A stretch of 64,000 bases of DNA, from contig CM046877.1 in the NCBI GenBank assembly GCA_025667525.1, forward strand, positions 295,178,364-295,242,363, given 5' to 3'. Origin of the DNA: Glebionis coronaria. Lineage: Eukaryota > Streptophyta > Magnoliopsida > Asterales > Asteraceae. Below, piece after piece: positions 20,741 through 33,000 of the stretch; within the stretch, counting starts at the first letter, position 1; the number at the start of each line of letters is the position of its first letter. The position numbers and the translations under genes are program-made. The notes beneath the pieces were generated by a model. The model worked only from the letters and a program-made list of their open reading frames with translations, was not told the origin of the DNA and ran no database searches.

Positions 20741-23700
20741 TTAGTTCATGGGGAACGTGGTGAGGGATGGAATCACCTCGTGAGAGGTGTCCTCACCAAA
20801 GTACAACTTCACTCGTTGGCCATTCACCTTAAAATTTGGTCCATTAGGTTGAGCGAGCTCGAGAGTACCATATGGAAAAATTTGGGCGATGGTGAATGGG
20901 CCGGACCAACGAGATTTAAGCTTGCCCGAAAAGATTTTCAACCGAGAGTTAAAAAGTAAGACTTTGTCTCCAATATGGAACTCTCGGTTTTTGATCTTGG
21001 AGTCGTGAATGAGCTTAGTTCTTTCCTTATAGATCAAAGAATTTTCATAAGCCTCATTCCGGAGTTCATTCAGCTCATTGAGTTGGATCTTGCGTAGGTC
21101 ACCGGCTTTGTTTATATCAAAATTAGCCCACTTCAAGGCCCAATAAGCCTTGTGCTCCAACTCAATGGGGAGGTGGCACGCTTTCCCGTACACAAGACGA
21201 TAAGGCGTACAGCCGATCGGGGTCTTGTAAGCAGTACGGAAAGCCCACAAAGCATCATCGAGTTTATCAGCCCATGCGGCACGATGCTCTCCCACGGTTC
21301 TTTCCAAAATTCGCTTCAGCCCTCGGTTGGATATTTCGGCCTGGCCATTAGTTTGTGGGTGGTAGGCTGTGGAAAGACGATGGTTTACACCGTACTTAGC
21401 CATGACTCGAGCAAATTGGTCATTGCAGAAATGAGTCCCACGATCACTAATAATGGCACGAGGCACACCGAAGCGAGCGAATAGAGCTTTCAAAAAGTTA
21501 CAAACCACCCTTGCGTCATTAGTAGGCAAAGCTTTGGCTTCAACCCACTTGGAAACGTAGTCAACGGCTACAAGGATGTATTTGTTTCCTTTAGATGAAG
21601 GGAATGGCCCCATAAAGTCGATACCCCAAACATCAAAAATTTCACACTCTTGAATGAAATTCTGAGGCATCTCGTCTTTATGTGTGATTTTGCCTTGCTT
21701 TTGGCAAACATCACATCGCTTAACCATATTGTGAGCATCACGATATATGGAGGGCCAATAAAATCCCGAATCAAACACTTTCTTAGCGGTGTAGTTGGGA
21801 CCAAAGTGACCACCGGTGGGTCCTTTGTGGCAAGCATCAAGGATGTCCGACGCTGCCGGTCCATCAACACATCGGCGAATTATCAGATCAGCACATTGTT
21901 TGAATAGGTAAGGGTCGTCCCAAAAGTAAGTCTTGATGTCGGTAAAGAACTTCTTCTTTTGCTGGGACGTCAACCCTTCCTTGAGAAGTCCACCCGCCAA
22001 ATAGTTTGCAAAGTCCGCAAACCACGGGGTTTCATTCGGCTTCGAGTTTATAGACATTAAGGTCTCCAAGGGAAAAGAATCATTGATTTCTTTGGTCGGA
22101 TGATCCCCTTGGTATGGATCCTCAAGTCTACTAAGATGGTCCGCGGCTAGGTTTTCTGCTCCTTTTTTATCGCGGATGTCGATTTTAAATTCCTGGAGCA
22201 GCAAAACCCAGCGAAGAAGTCTTGGTTTGGAATCTTGCTTTGTCAACAAGTACTTCAACGCGGAATGATCGGTGTACACAATGGTGGTGGAAAGGACAAG
22301 ATAGGGGCGAAACTTTTCAAAAGCATAGACAACGGCTAAAAGCTCTTTCTCAGTTGTCGTATAATGCAATTGTGCCCCAGTCATTGTCTTGCTAGCGTAA
22401 TGGATCGGTTGGAAGTGTTTGTTCACTCTTTGTCCAAGAACCGCTCCAATAGCAAAATCACTAGCATCGCACATCAACTCAAAAGGAAGCTCCCAATTAG
22501 GGGTAACTAAGACGGGTGCCTTGGTTAGCTTATCCTTAAGCGAGTTGAAGGCTTCAAGGCACTCTTTGGAAAAGATAAAAGGAGTATCTTTTTCCAAGAG
22601 GTGGGTCATCGGGCGAGCGATTTGAGAAAAATCTTTAATGAATCGACGATAGAAGCCCGCATGACCCAAGAAACTTCTCACACCCTTCACAGTGGAAGGT
22701 GGAGGCAACTTTGCTATAACATCAACTTTAGCACGGTCTACTTCAAGACCGGCTTTCGAAATCTTATGCCCAAGCACGACGCCTTCTTTCACCATAAAAT
22801 GGCATTTTTCCCAATTTAGAACAAGGCGAGTGTCTTCGCACCGCTTTAGCATACGTTCTAAATTGGCAAGGCAAGATGAGAAGGAATCCCCGAAGACCGA
22901 GAAATCATCCATGAAGACTTCCATGGTTTGTTCAACCATGTCATGGAAGATAGCTAACATACACCTTTGGAAAGTCCCGGGCGCATTACATAAGCCAAAA
23001 GGCATTCGTTTGTAAGCGAAAGTGCCATAAGGACAAGTGAATGTAGTCTTCTCTTGATCTTGGGGATCGATGGGTATTTGAAAATAACCCGAGAAACCAT
23101 CCAAAAAGCAGTAATATTCATTACCGGCTAATCGTTCAAGCATTTGGTCCATGAAAGGTAGAGGGAAATGATCCTTTCTCGTGGCATCATTGAGTTTGCG
23201 GTAGTCTATACAAACTCTCCACCCAGTAACGAGACGAGTGGGAATTAACTCGTTGTGTTCATTGGGAACAACGGTTATTCCGCCCTTCTTGGGCACACAA
23301 TGGATTGGACTAACCCATGGTGAATCCGAAATAGGGTAAATCATACCCGCATCAAGAAGTTTGATAACCTCTGTTTTGATGACTTCATGTATTTTTGGAT
23401 TCACCCTTCGTTGGCTTTGAATAGTGGGCTTATAGTCGTCCTCCATGAGAATTTTATGTGTGCAGAAGTGAGGATCAATTCCACGAATATCCGAGATGTT
23501 CCAAGCAATAGCCTTCTTGTGATCCTTCAACACAGCGACGAGGCGAGTCTTTTCTTCATCTTTCAAATCCTTTGCAATAATGACGGGCGACTTCTTGTTA
23601 TCGTCAAGGAACACATACTCGAGATGAGGCGACAACTCCTTAAGTTCCAAATCCGGAGGATTTTCGACGGGAGGCGTTTTCAAAGTCGGAGTATCGATAG

Positions 23701-26413
23701 CAATGACCGTGGGAGATGGAGGCGAAGGATTGTCTTCAGTGAGAAGATTGTCAAAGAAACTCATGTCTTCATCCCCCTCGGTGGGAGAATCATTAGTGGC
23801 TAAATTCGCATCTCCCATGGTATCTTCAAGATTGTTCCAGAATAAATCACTATCTCCAAATAGAGACAACGATGAATCAATAGAGGACACGGTCTCAACA
23901 GTGGGAAGAGAGGTAGGAATACTTTTGCAAGCATCATTAAAGTGTTCTTCACAAGCCTCATCAAGAACGTCAATACAATTAACGCCCTCATATGAATAAG
24001 GCTGTTTAGACAACTTACCCATGTTGAAGACTACTTTGTCGTCACCCACTCTCATGATAAGCTCTCCGGCTTCAACATCAATGAGAGTGCGACCGGTCCT
24101 AAGGAATGGACGACCAACAATCAGTGGCACACGGGGGTCCATCTCGTAGTCGACGACAACAAAATCAGCAGGGAAGGTGAATTTGTCGACTCCTACGATA
24201 ACATCTTCGGCTATCCCCACTGGATAAGCAACCGTACGGTTCGCCAATTCCAAAGTCATCTTGGTGGGGACTAGCTCCGGGAGAGATAATTGCTTCCAAA
24301 CACTTAGAGGCATGAGATTAATACTGGCACCTAGATCGGCTAGGGCCATGCAATTCTCTACTCCCGGGAAATTGCAAGGGATAAGAAAACGACCCGGATC
24401 ACCAAGCTTGGTTGGTAATTTCCTTAAGAGCACTGCGGAGCAGTTCTCATTAAGTTGGGTGTTAGCGATGTCGAGGAGCTTTTCCTTGTCGCTCAAAAGA
24501 TCTTTAAACATTTTAGCATATTTGGGCATGTGAGCGAGAGCCTCAGCGAAGGAGATATTGAAATTCAGTTGTTTAAACATTTTAAGAAAGTTAGAAACCT
24601 GAATATCATCCTTGCTCTTTTGCTTCTCTTTCCTCAACCTTGAAGGATAAGGTATATTGGAAGAAGATGAAGGCTTTAGGGGAATAGGGTCACTCACAAC
24701 CACGGGTGGAGGAGGGGTAGAAAGAAGAGGTGGAGAAATTGGGGAAGGAGAAGGAGGAGGAGCAGGCGACTCGTTCTCCTTAGTCACAACCACCGGTGGG
24801 GGTATAGGAAGCTCGGGTTCCTTGGTACCTTTACCACTTCTAGTAGTGATTGCTTTCATCTCCCCTCTTGGGTTCGCAACGGTGTTACTCGGAAGAGTAC
24901 CCGAAGAAGAGGGTTGACTACTTTGGAAAAAACTAGCCATCATGTTCCTCAGATCATTAGTCTGACTATCCAGCGTGTTTCGCATATCGGCTCTCAAATC
25001 ATTTCCTTGCTTTACCAAATCGGCTTTCAGGTTAAGCACTTCTCTCTGAAGATTTCCCACTATCGCATCGTTAGTCCTCATATAAGTTTCCACTTCTTGG
25101 TGAAGAGCGGTGGGTTGGTTGGGAGGAGCATTGTATGCAGGTGGTTGGTAAGCAGGTTGTTGGTAGACTTGATTGTTTCTTTGAGGTGGTTGTTGCTGCT
25201 TGTGAGGTGGGATGTATGGTTGTCGAGGTTGTTGTTGTTGTTGAGGGGGGCGAATAAGGTGTTGTTGTTGGTTTGGGTTGGAAGGAGGAAAGCCAGGTGG
25301 TGAAAGATAGTTGTTGCTGCGATAGCTAAGCAAGTTACGGTCACCTTGGGGTTTTGCTTGATAAGCGGGTTGTTGATAGGTGCCATATGCCGCATTCACA
25401 TTCTCAGCAGGGTAATCTTGGGTGGCGGTACAAGTTGTATAAGAATGGGGACCACCGCATATCTCACAAGGTTGGCTGACAGCGTTTACTTGTGCGTTTT
25501 TGGCGTTGTTGCTGTTGTTGTTGCTGACGGTGTGTGTGACAAGCGATTCAAGAAGCGTGGTGATTTTGTCTAATCGCTTGTCGCTGTCATTAGTACTAGC
25601 ACTAGCAACATTGGTCCTAACGCTCTTGGTTTGCACACGAGACTTGTTCTCAATGATATCCCAAGCAGCATTGGAAGTCTTAGCCAATAAATTACCCCCT
25701 GAGGCACTATTCAGTGAATCTTGATCACTCATGCTTAAACCATTGTAAAAAGTATTAATTTGATGTACTTTGGTAAAACCATGTTGTGGGCATTTTCTTA
25801 AAAGATCTTTAAAACGATCCCAAGATTCACTGAATGACTCATCGTACTTTTGTTCAAAGTTTATAATCTCATTCCGCAAAGCGGTAGTACGAGAGGGTGG
25901 AAAAAAGTAGTTAATAAACTTTGTTTCCAAATCCGTCCACGAGAGAATACTCTGTGGCGGTTCCTTAGCAAGCCAATGCCGGGCTTGTCCCTCTAAAGAA
26001 AAGGGAAAAAGTTGTAACCGTATAACCTCTTGCGAAACTCCATTGAACTTGACCGTGTTGGTGAGTTGTAGAAATCTCTTGATATGGTCATGTGGATCAT
26101 CAATGGTGCGTCCCAAGAATGGCTGAGCGGAGACCATCTGGATAAAGCCTGACTTGAGCTCGAAATTGTTGGCGGCAATTGGTGGTATAACAATTGGATC
26201 CGTGTTGCCATCAACATGAGCTTGCAGCAATTCAATCATTGGCCGATTATCCGGAAGTGGCTCATTGTTGTTGTTATTCATGTTGTTGAAAGGCGGGTTG
26301 TTGTTGTTATTATTGTTGTTCGGAGGTGGTATGTTATTGTTGTTTTGTACACCAGCCATGTCTAAGTTATCGAGAGGCTCGGGCTCTTGATAGGACGTGG
26401 ATCGAGTGCGCAT
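20741..26413 (-). CDS. Athila-type Ty3/gypsy gag-pol polyprotein, intact (copy 1)
   Basis: 1890 codons without a break, starting [10 protein letters not shown]. Domains by residue: Asn-rich N-terminus (20-50); gag core ~70-240; zinc-knuckle-like [13 protein letters not shown] at 316-328; Gln/Pro-rich linker 340-440; protease [10 protein letters not shown] at 692-701 and VGRPFL near 767; RT with VPKKGG near 1040 and catalytic FMDD at 1167-1170; RNaseH with D1316, E1356 and D1382; integrase zinc site H1529, H1536, C1567, C1570, catalytic D1599, D1657, E1693 (35 residues between the last two); WSGPF at 1836-1840. No chromodomain, which fits Athila. All key residues are present, so the product could be active. 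It would be cleaved by its own protease and assemble into cytoplasmic particles. Confidence 0.95.
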   Translation of the reverse strand: MRTRSTSYQEPEPLDNLDMAGVQNNNNIPPPNNNNNNNNPPFNNMNNNNNEPLPDNRPMIELLQAHVDGNTDPIVIPPIAANNFELKSGFIQMVSAQPFLGRTIDDPHDHIKRFLQLTNTVKFNGVSQEVIRLQLFPFSLEGQARHWLAKEPPQSILSWTDLETKFINYFFPPSRTTALRNEIINFEQKYDESFSESWDRFKDLLRKCPQHGFTKVHQINTFYNGLSMSDQDSLNSASGGNLLAKTSNAAWDIIENKSRVQTKSVRTNVASASTNDSDKRLDKITTLLESLVTHTVSNNNSNNAKNAQVNAVSQPCEICGGPHSYTTCTATQDYPAENVNAAYGTYQQPAYQAKPQGDRNLLSYRSNNYLSPPGFPPSNPNQQQHLIRPPQQQQQPRQPYIPPHKQQQPPQRNNQVYQQPAYQPPAYNAPPNQPTALHQEVETYMRTNDAIVGNLQREVLNLKADLVKQGNDLRADMRNTLDSQTNDLRNMMASFFQSSQPSSSGTLPSNTVANPRGEMKAITTRSGKGTKEPELPIPPPVVVTKENESPAPPPSPSPISPPLLSTPPPPVVVSDPIPLKPSSSSNIPYPSRLRKEKQKSKDDIQVSNFLKMFKQLNFNISFAEALAHMPKYAKMFKDLLSDKEKLLDIANTQLNENCSAVLLRKLPTKLGDPGRFLIPCNFPGVENCMALADLGASINLMPLSVWKQLSLPELVPTKMTLELANRTVAYPVGIAEDVIVGVDKFTFPADFVVVDYEMDPRVPLIVGRPFLRTGRTLIDVEAGELIMRVGDDKVVFNMGKLSKQPYSYEGVNCIDVLDEACEEHFNDACKSIPTSLPTVETVSSIDSSLSLFGDSDLFWNNLEDTMGDANLATNDSPTEGDEDMSFFDNLLTEDNPSPPSPTVIAIDTPTLKTPPVENPPDLELKELSPHLEYVFLDDNKKSPVIIAKDLKDEEKTRLVAVLKDHKKAIAWNISDIRGIDPHFCTHKILMEDDYKPTIQSQRRVNPKIHEVIKTEVIKLLDAGMIYPISDSPWVSPIHCVPKKGGITVVPNEHNELIPTRLVTGWRVCIDYRKLNDATRKDHFPLPFMDQMLERLAGNEYYCFLDGFSGYFQIPIDPQDQEKTTFTCPYGTFAYKRMPFGLCNAPGTFQRCMLAIFHDMVEQTMEVFMDDFSVFGDSFSSCLANLERMLKRCEDTRLVLNWEKCHFMVKEGVVLGHKISKAGLEVDRAKVDVIAKLPPPSTVKGVRSFLGHAGFYRRFIKDFSQIARPMTHLLEKDTPFIFSKECLEAFNSLKDKLTKAPVLVTPNWELPFELMCDASDFAIGAVLGQRVNKHFQPIHYASKTMTGAQLHYTTTEKELLAVVYAFEKFRPYLVLSTTIVYTDHSALKYLLTKQDSKPRLLRWVLLLQEFKIDIRDKKGAENLAADHLSRLEDPYQGDHPTKEINDSFPLETLMSINSKPNETPWFADFANYLAGGLLKEGLTSQQKKKFFTDIKTYFWDDPYLFKQCADLIIRRCVDGPAASDILDACHKGPTGGHFGPNYTAKKVFDSGFYWPSIYRDAHNMVKRCDVCQKQGKITHKDEMPQNFIQECEIFDVWGIDFMGPFPSSKGNKYILVAVDYVSKWVEAKALPTNDARVVCNFLKALFARFGVPRAIISDRGTHFCNDQFARVMAKYGVNHRLSTAYHPQTNGQAEISNRGLKRILERTVGEHRAAWADKLDDALWAFRTAYKTPIGCTPYRLVYGKACHLPIELEHKAYWALKWANFDINKAGDLRKIQLNELNELRNEAYENSLIYKERTKLIHDSKIKNREFHIGDKVLLFNSRLKIFSGKLKSRWSGPFTIAQIFPYGTLELAQPNGPNFKVNGQRVKLYFGEDTSHEVIPSLTTFPMN

Positions 26414-26625
26414 ACACCTGCAAAAGAACGAACAAAGAAGAACAAAGCAAAAATATTTTTGGTTTTTATTGTTTTTTTACTTTTTAGGATTTTTGAAAAT
26501 TTTATATTTTTTTTAGTGTTTTTTTTTTTTTTTTTTTGAAAATTTTTATGAAAAGGTAACGTTCACGGGGAACGGATCCCAAAATCCAAATTCTCACAAA
26601 AAACTTTTGATCTTAACGAGAGGAG
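26414..26625 (-). other. Leader between primer site and gag, left array unit
   Basis: Untranslated leader containing a ~19-base poly-T run on the + strand (poly-A on the transcript) near 26520. The run is one base longer in the second unit. Confidence 0.7.
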
Positions 26626-26640
26626 CCGGCAGCGGCGCCA
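26626..26640 (-). promoter_or_regulatory. Primer binding site (tRNA-Asp type), left array unit
   Basis: - strand TGGCGCCGCTGCCGG, two bases from the LTR B end. It is complementary to the 3' end of plant tRNA-Asp except for one C in place of T. Confidence 0.85.
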
Positions 26641-26642
26641 TT

Positions 26643-28123
26643 TGATATTAGGGTTTTACTAGGTTCGGAATTCTCGGAATCCTCTCGAATTGATCTCAGT
26701 TAAAAGTGGAATGATTTGTTCTTGGTGACAAAAAGTGGATTTGGTTTCCTATTCTACTAAACAGGTAAGTAAATAAAATGGTAATGAAGTAAACTTAAAA
26801 CAAGCAACAAATAATAATCTAAAAAATAACTCTTACTGAAGAAGACCCTATGCGGAATATTGCACCATTCGGAATGTTGGCATCTATGCGGAATATATGT
26901 CTTATTCGGAAAACTTGCCTCATGCGGAAAACTATGCTATTTGGAATATATTGTCTATGCGGAAAATACTGTCTATGCGGAAAATACTCTCATTCGGAAA
27001 AACATGCCTATTCGGAAATATTACTCTACTCGGAAAAATGATGCTATTCGGAATATATTGTCTATGCGGAAAAAACTCTTTCATTCGGAATAAAAGCTCT
27101 ATGTGGAAAAATCAGGGCTATGCGGAAAATTAAGGTCATTCGGAAAACTAAGGTTATGCGGAATATTGAAATATTCCGAGTAACAGAAATGAAAACACCC
27201 CTATTCGGAATATTGAAAGATTCCGAATAAGGGAAACACAAACTCTCCTATTCGGAATTTCTGGGAGATGAAGAACAGTGACAGCAACGAGTAAACAGGG
27301 TACACGAAATTAACTCAAAATCAACTCCAATACTTAAAAAGGTTTTACCAAACTAACCAATAATCATTAACATACCATAAGGAACAAATCCCACCAATAA
27401 AAACATTAATTCAACAACTTTTTAAGATCAAACTAGAATCAAAGAAGAAACTTAGAAACTTAGAATAAAAATGATGAAGAACAATATGAATAGAAAGATG
27501 GAATGGATTGATTAATGAAAAAGTAACAAGGTTAATGATTGAAGATTACAAGATGAAAAGAAAAAAATGGAAATCACCAAACTCCCTAATGGAGTTGGTT
27601 GATGAACGAACCTAAGGTACTGGAAAAAACAAAAATGAAGCTAACTCCCTAAAATGTGAAGGGAGTGATCTATTTATACTCCTAGTGGTTGGTTGGTGAG
27701 TGGGCTTTCTCCCTTTCTTCTTGTCTTCTCGTCTTTTCAGAAAAGTTGACGTTTTCGATTCTGATTCGGGATTTGTTGTCGATTAAATCCAACTCGTCTT
27801 TTAATTTCTTCGTTAAATAGACTCGAGTTTCTTCGACTTATGAAAATCTTCCGTCTTTAGTCCTTTTCTTCGATAAATCTTCGAATAGGCCTAGTGACTT
27901 CAAATCTTTTGCACGTCTTGGACAATAGACTTTATCTTGAGTCTTTTTCCTTGATGAAACCCGTGCAATCCCATGTTTTCTTTAATATTCATCCGGTTAG
28001 CTCTGAAAACACAATAAACACAAAAACCACGCATAATTCCAAACAAATGATATTAATTACGTGTTTTGGTCTTGTTTTAGCCAGAATTAAGTGGTAAAAG
28101 GATGGGTGTTTACACACCTATCA
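26643..28123 (-). mobile_element. Array LTR B (middle, shared)
   Basis: 1481 bp, serving as 5' LTR of the left unit and 3' LTR of the right unit. It differs from LTR C at one site I can see (near 27286, gcaacg versus gcagcg) and from LTR A at two. No CAAGG or other target duplication flanks it. Confidence 0.92.
27671..27680 (-). promoter_or_regulatory. TATA box, LTR B
   Basis: - strand AGTATAAATA; expected to drive the left unit. Confidence 0.7.
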
Positions 28124-28136
28124 AATCCCCTACACT
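28124..28136 (-). promoter_or_regulatory. Polypurine tract, right array unit
   Basis: - strand AGTGTAGGGGATT immediately 5' of LTR B. Confidence 0.88.
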
Positions 28137-30030
28137 TAACCATTGCCATGCCCTCATGCAATGCTTAGTGATAAAGCAATTTTACATTTTTCTCATAATT
28201 AATCAACCTTGGCCTTATTTAAATTCTACTAAACAACAATTAAAATACTAAGAGAACTTAAAACTTTAAAGTAAGCAGAAGAATGGAAATAACTTGTAAA
28301 GAAATCAAGGACTTACATTAGGGCTTTGGTGTTGCGAAGATTTATCACCCTCAAGTTTCACGTTCCCCAAACTAAGCTTAAAAACGAGATCATTGTTATT
28401 ATAAGTTAGTAAATCAAACACTTACACACATGGCTTAATTAAATGCTTAAACTCCCTTATTCCTAGGTGTATCTCTTATATTTTATTTTTGTCTTAGAAT
28501 GATCATGCAGATGCATTTTTGGACTTATTTCGATAGTTTATTAAGGCTGAAAGCAAAGTAGAACGATTTGATCAATAGTTAGCTAAAGGACAAAATCTCT
28601 TAAAACTGCTTCTCGGGATATCAAAAAGTTCATATCTTGGCATAACTTGGTTCACGATTTGAGACCTTTCTCGGGCCGATATTTGGCATGTACTTCATAC
28701 TTCATATCTTCGAGAGACGTTCTTGAGATAATGGTCTTCTCATCATAATAGAGTTTCTTCACTTGGAGACTTTTGAGGGGTACTCCAACTTTGTTGACCA
28801 CGACTTCATGATTATTTCTTCAATCTCTAATTGGGATTTTGAGATACAACGATCCGCCTCCTTTTCGGACTTGGATCTATTTATCCTCATACCTTGTTAG
28901 GGTCTTTTCGGATAGACTTCTCCATGATCTTTATGGGAGTTGATTGCTTTTCGTCGTGAGTCTTGATCCTTCATATTGACTTTAGGAATAATGCTTTTCA
29001 CATCACTTTGGATCTTCAGCAATAAAATTGAATCCTCATGCCTTGTTAGGGCCTTTTCGGACTCGCCAATCTTCGCGCCCCGCTTCATAAGTTATGCCTT
29101 GGCTATGAACTCTTATCATTACCGAGCAACTTTTAAACGATCTTGGGCTAGAAGCTAAGTAACTTTTCAAATCGTAAGACCTTACTTATTGCAGATAAAT
29201 ATTAGCAAGTGATGGGAGAATAGGCAAATAATTACACCAAGTGAGCTTGCACAAGATTACCGACTTATAATTGACTCTATCATTTCTCGTCCTCCACAAT
29301 TTAAAATCTCAAATAATGAGACTCGTGGACACTTAGCCTAATAAACCAATTAAGGTTTACATGGTTAAGGATACTAGCTAGAATAAACTTGGATAAGTCT
29401 ATTCGGGTTGAGTCAAAATAAACGCAACGGGCCTAATATGTCAAAGATATCTAAACTAGCTACACCAATTTATTAATATTTTTGACTTTATTGCGGAATA
29501 TATACATATGAAAGCAACGATAAAAATTTTAAAAATTACGACTAAATGGCCAAAGTTAATTAAAAATTTGAAAATTGTTGAAAAAGATGATTTTCCGGTT
29601 AATTGAAGGCATTTTCATGGAAAAGTCCACTTAAAACTTCGATAGAAGTCTCCCCTACACTTAAGATAAACATTGTCCTCAATGTTTAAGCATGTGGGAA
29701 GAGTCTCCCCTACACTTATGATATTGTGCACGTTTGGTTAACTCAAGTTAAGGAAGAGACGACTAAAGTGATCAATTTCAAATGTGAGTATGAAGAAAAT
29801 TGAATCACGATAGTTGAGAGATAGAACCGGATTTCAGATAACACGGGAGCACGGTTCTTCAAAGATTTCCAAGATTGCAGTAATCCCTGTAAGCACATCA
29901 CCATACAAACACAAACGACCAAAATAGGTCCTCCCCTACACTTAGGGGGTTAAAGGGATAGATACTCGGGCTGCCTCCCGAGGAGCGCTTGTTTTTGATA
30001 ACCAAGTCACGAGCCTGACTCGACCCAATT
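28137..30030 (-). other. 3' noncoding region, right array unit
   Basis: Same content as 18847-20740, with the palindrome at 29668-29687. Two substitutions from the left unit are visible (near 29079 and 29467). No env-like ORF. Confidence 0.7.
29668..29687. promoter_or_regulatory. Conserved 8-bp-stem palindrome, right array unit
   Basis: Identical to the copy at 20378-20397. Confidence 0.8.
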
Positions 30031-33000
30031 TTAGTTCATGGGGAACGTGGTGAGGGATGGAATCACCTCGTGAGAGGTGTCCTCACCAAAGTACAACTTC
30101 ACTCGTTGGCCATTCACCTTAAAATTTGGTCCATTAGGTTGAGCGAGCTCGAGAGTACCATATGGAAAAATTTGGGCGATGGTGAATGGGCCGGACCAAC
30201 GAGATTTAAGCTTGCCCGAAAAGATTTTCAACCGAGAGTTAAAAAGTAAGACTTTGTCTCCAACATGGAACTCTCGGTTTTTGATCTTGGAGTCGTGAAT
30301 GAGCTTAGTTCTTTCCTTATAGATCAAATAATTTTCATAAGCCTCATTCCGGAGTTCATTCAGCTCATTGAGTTGGATCTTGCGTAGGTCACCGGCTTTG
30401 TTTATATCAAAATTAGACCACTTCAAGGCCCAATAAGCCTTGTGCTCCAACTCAATGGGGAGGTGGCACGCTTTCCCGTACACAAGACGATAAGGCGTAC
30501 AGCCGATCGGGGTCTTGTAAGCAGTACGGAAAGCCCACAAAGCATCATCGAGTTTATCAGCCCATGCGGCACGATGCTCTCCCACGGTTCTTTCCAAAAT
30601 TCGCTTCAGCCCTCGGTTGGATATTTCGGCCTGGCCATTAGTTTGTGGGTGGTAGGCTGTGGAAAGACGATGGTTTACACCGTACTTAGCCATGACTCGA
30701 GCAAATTGGTCATTGCAGAAATGAGTCCCACGATCACTAATAATGGCACGAGGCACACCGAAGCGAGCGAATAGAGCTTTCAAAAAGTTACAAACCACCC
30801 TTGCGTCATTAGTAGGCAAAGCTTTGGCTTCAACCCACTTGGAAACGTAGTCAACGGCTACAAGGATGTATTTGTTTCCTTTAGATGAAGGGAATGGCCC
30901 CATAAAGTCGATACCCCAAACATCAAAAATTTCACACTCTTGAATGAAATTCTGAGGCATCTCGTCTTTATGTGTGATTTTGCCTTGCTTTTGGCAAACA
31001 TCACATCGCTTAACCATATTGTGAGCATCACGATATATGGAGGGCCAATAAAATCCCGAATCAAACACTTTCTTAGCGGTGTAGTTGGGACCAAAGTGAC
31101 CACCGGTGGGTCCTTTGTGGCAAGCATCAAGGATGTCCGACGCTGCCGGTCCATCAACACATCGGCGAATTATCAGATCAGCACATTGTTTGAATAGGTA
31201 AGGGTCGTCCCAAAAGTAAGTCTTGATGTCGGTAAAGAACTTCTTCTTTTGCTGGGACGTCAACCCTTCCTTGAGAAGTCCACCCGCCAAATAGTTTGCA
31301 AAGTCCGCAAACCACGGGGTTTCATTCGGCTTCGAGTTTATAGACATTAAGGTCTCCAAGGGAAAAGAATCATTGATTTCTTTGGTCGGATGATCCCCTT
31401 GGTATGGATCCTCAAGTCTACTAAGATGGTCCGCGGCTAGGTTTTCTGCTCCTTTTTTATCGCGGATGTCGATTTTAAATTCCTGGAGCAGCAAAACCCA
31501 GCGAAGAAGTCTTGGTTTGGAATCTTGCTTTGTCAACAAGTACTTCAACGCGGAATGATCGGTGTACACAATGGTGGTGGAAAGGACAAGATAGGGGCGA
31601 AACTTTTCAAAAGCATAGACAACGGCTAAAAGCTCTTTCTCAGTTGTCGTATAATGCAATTGTGCCCCAGTCATTGTCTTGCTAGCGTAATGGATCGGTT
31701 GGAAGTGTTTGTTCACTCTTTGTCCAAGAACCGCTCCAATAGCAAAATCACTAGCATCGCACATCAACTCAAAAGGAAGCTCCCAATTAGGGGTAACTAA
31801 GACGGGTGCCTTGGTTAGCTTATCCTTAAGCGAGTTGAAGGCTTCAAGGCACTCTTTGGAAAAGATAAAAGGAGTATCTTTTTCCAAGAGGTGGGTCATC
31901 GGGCGAGCGATTTGAGAAAAATCTTTAATGAATCGACGATAGAAGCCCGCATGACCCAAGAAACTTCTCACACCCTTCACAGTGGAAGGTGGAGGCAACT
32001 TTGCTATAACATCAACTTTAGCACGGTCTACTTCAAGACCGGCTTTCGAAATCTTATGCCCAAGCACGACGCCTTCTTTCACCATAAAATGGCATTTTTC
32101 CCAATTTAGAACAAGGCAAGTGTCTTCGCACCGCTTTAGCATACGTTCTAAATTGGCAAGGCAAGATGAGAAGGAATCCCCGAAGACCGAGAAATCATCC
32201 ATGAAGACTTCCATGGTTTGTTCAACCATGTCATGGAAGATAGCTAACATACACCTTTGGAAAGTCCCGGGCGCATTACATAAGCCAAAAGGCATTCGTT
32301 TGTAAGCGAAAGTGCCATAAGGACAAGTGAATGTAGTCTTCTCTTGATCTTGGGGATCGATGGGTATTTGAAAATAACCCGAGAAACCATCCAAAAAGCA
32401 GTAATATTCATTACCGGCTAATCGTTCAAGCATTTGGTCCATGAAAGGTAGAGGGAAATGATCCTTTCTCGTGGCATCATTGAGTTTGCGGTAGTCTATA
32501 CAAACTCTCCACCCAGTAACGAGACGAGTGGGAATTAACTCGTTGTGTTCATTGGGAACAACGGTTATTCCGCCCTTCTTGGGCACACAATGGATTGGAC
32601 TAACCCATGGTGAATCCGAAATAGGGTAAATCATACCCGCATCAAGAAGTTTGATAACCTCTGTTTTGATGACTTCATGTATTTTTGGATTCACCCTTCG
32701 TTGGCTTTGAATAGTGGGCTTATAGTCGTCCTCCATGAGAATTTTATGTGTGCAGAAGTGAGGATCAATTCCACGAATATCCGAGATGTTCCAAGCAATA
32801 GCCTTCTTGTGATCCTTCAACACAGCGACGAGGCGAGTCTTTTCTTCATCTTTCAAATCCTTTGCAATAATGACGGGCGACTTCTTGTTATCGTCAAGGA
32901 ACACATACTCGAGATGAGGCGGCAACTCCTTAAGTTCCAAATCCGGAGGATTTTCGACGGGAGGCGTTTTCAAAGTCGGAGTATCGATAGCAATGACCGT

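Noticed and set aside
21152..25724. Many + strand frames of 60-140 codons within the array
   Set aside because: They are antisense shadows of the gag-pol frame, repeated identically in the second unit.
26643..28123. Middle LTR as an independent insertion of a second element next to the first
   Set aside because: No five-base duplication brackets either single unit; the only matching pair flanks the whole block.
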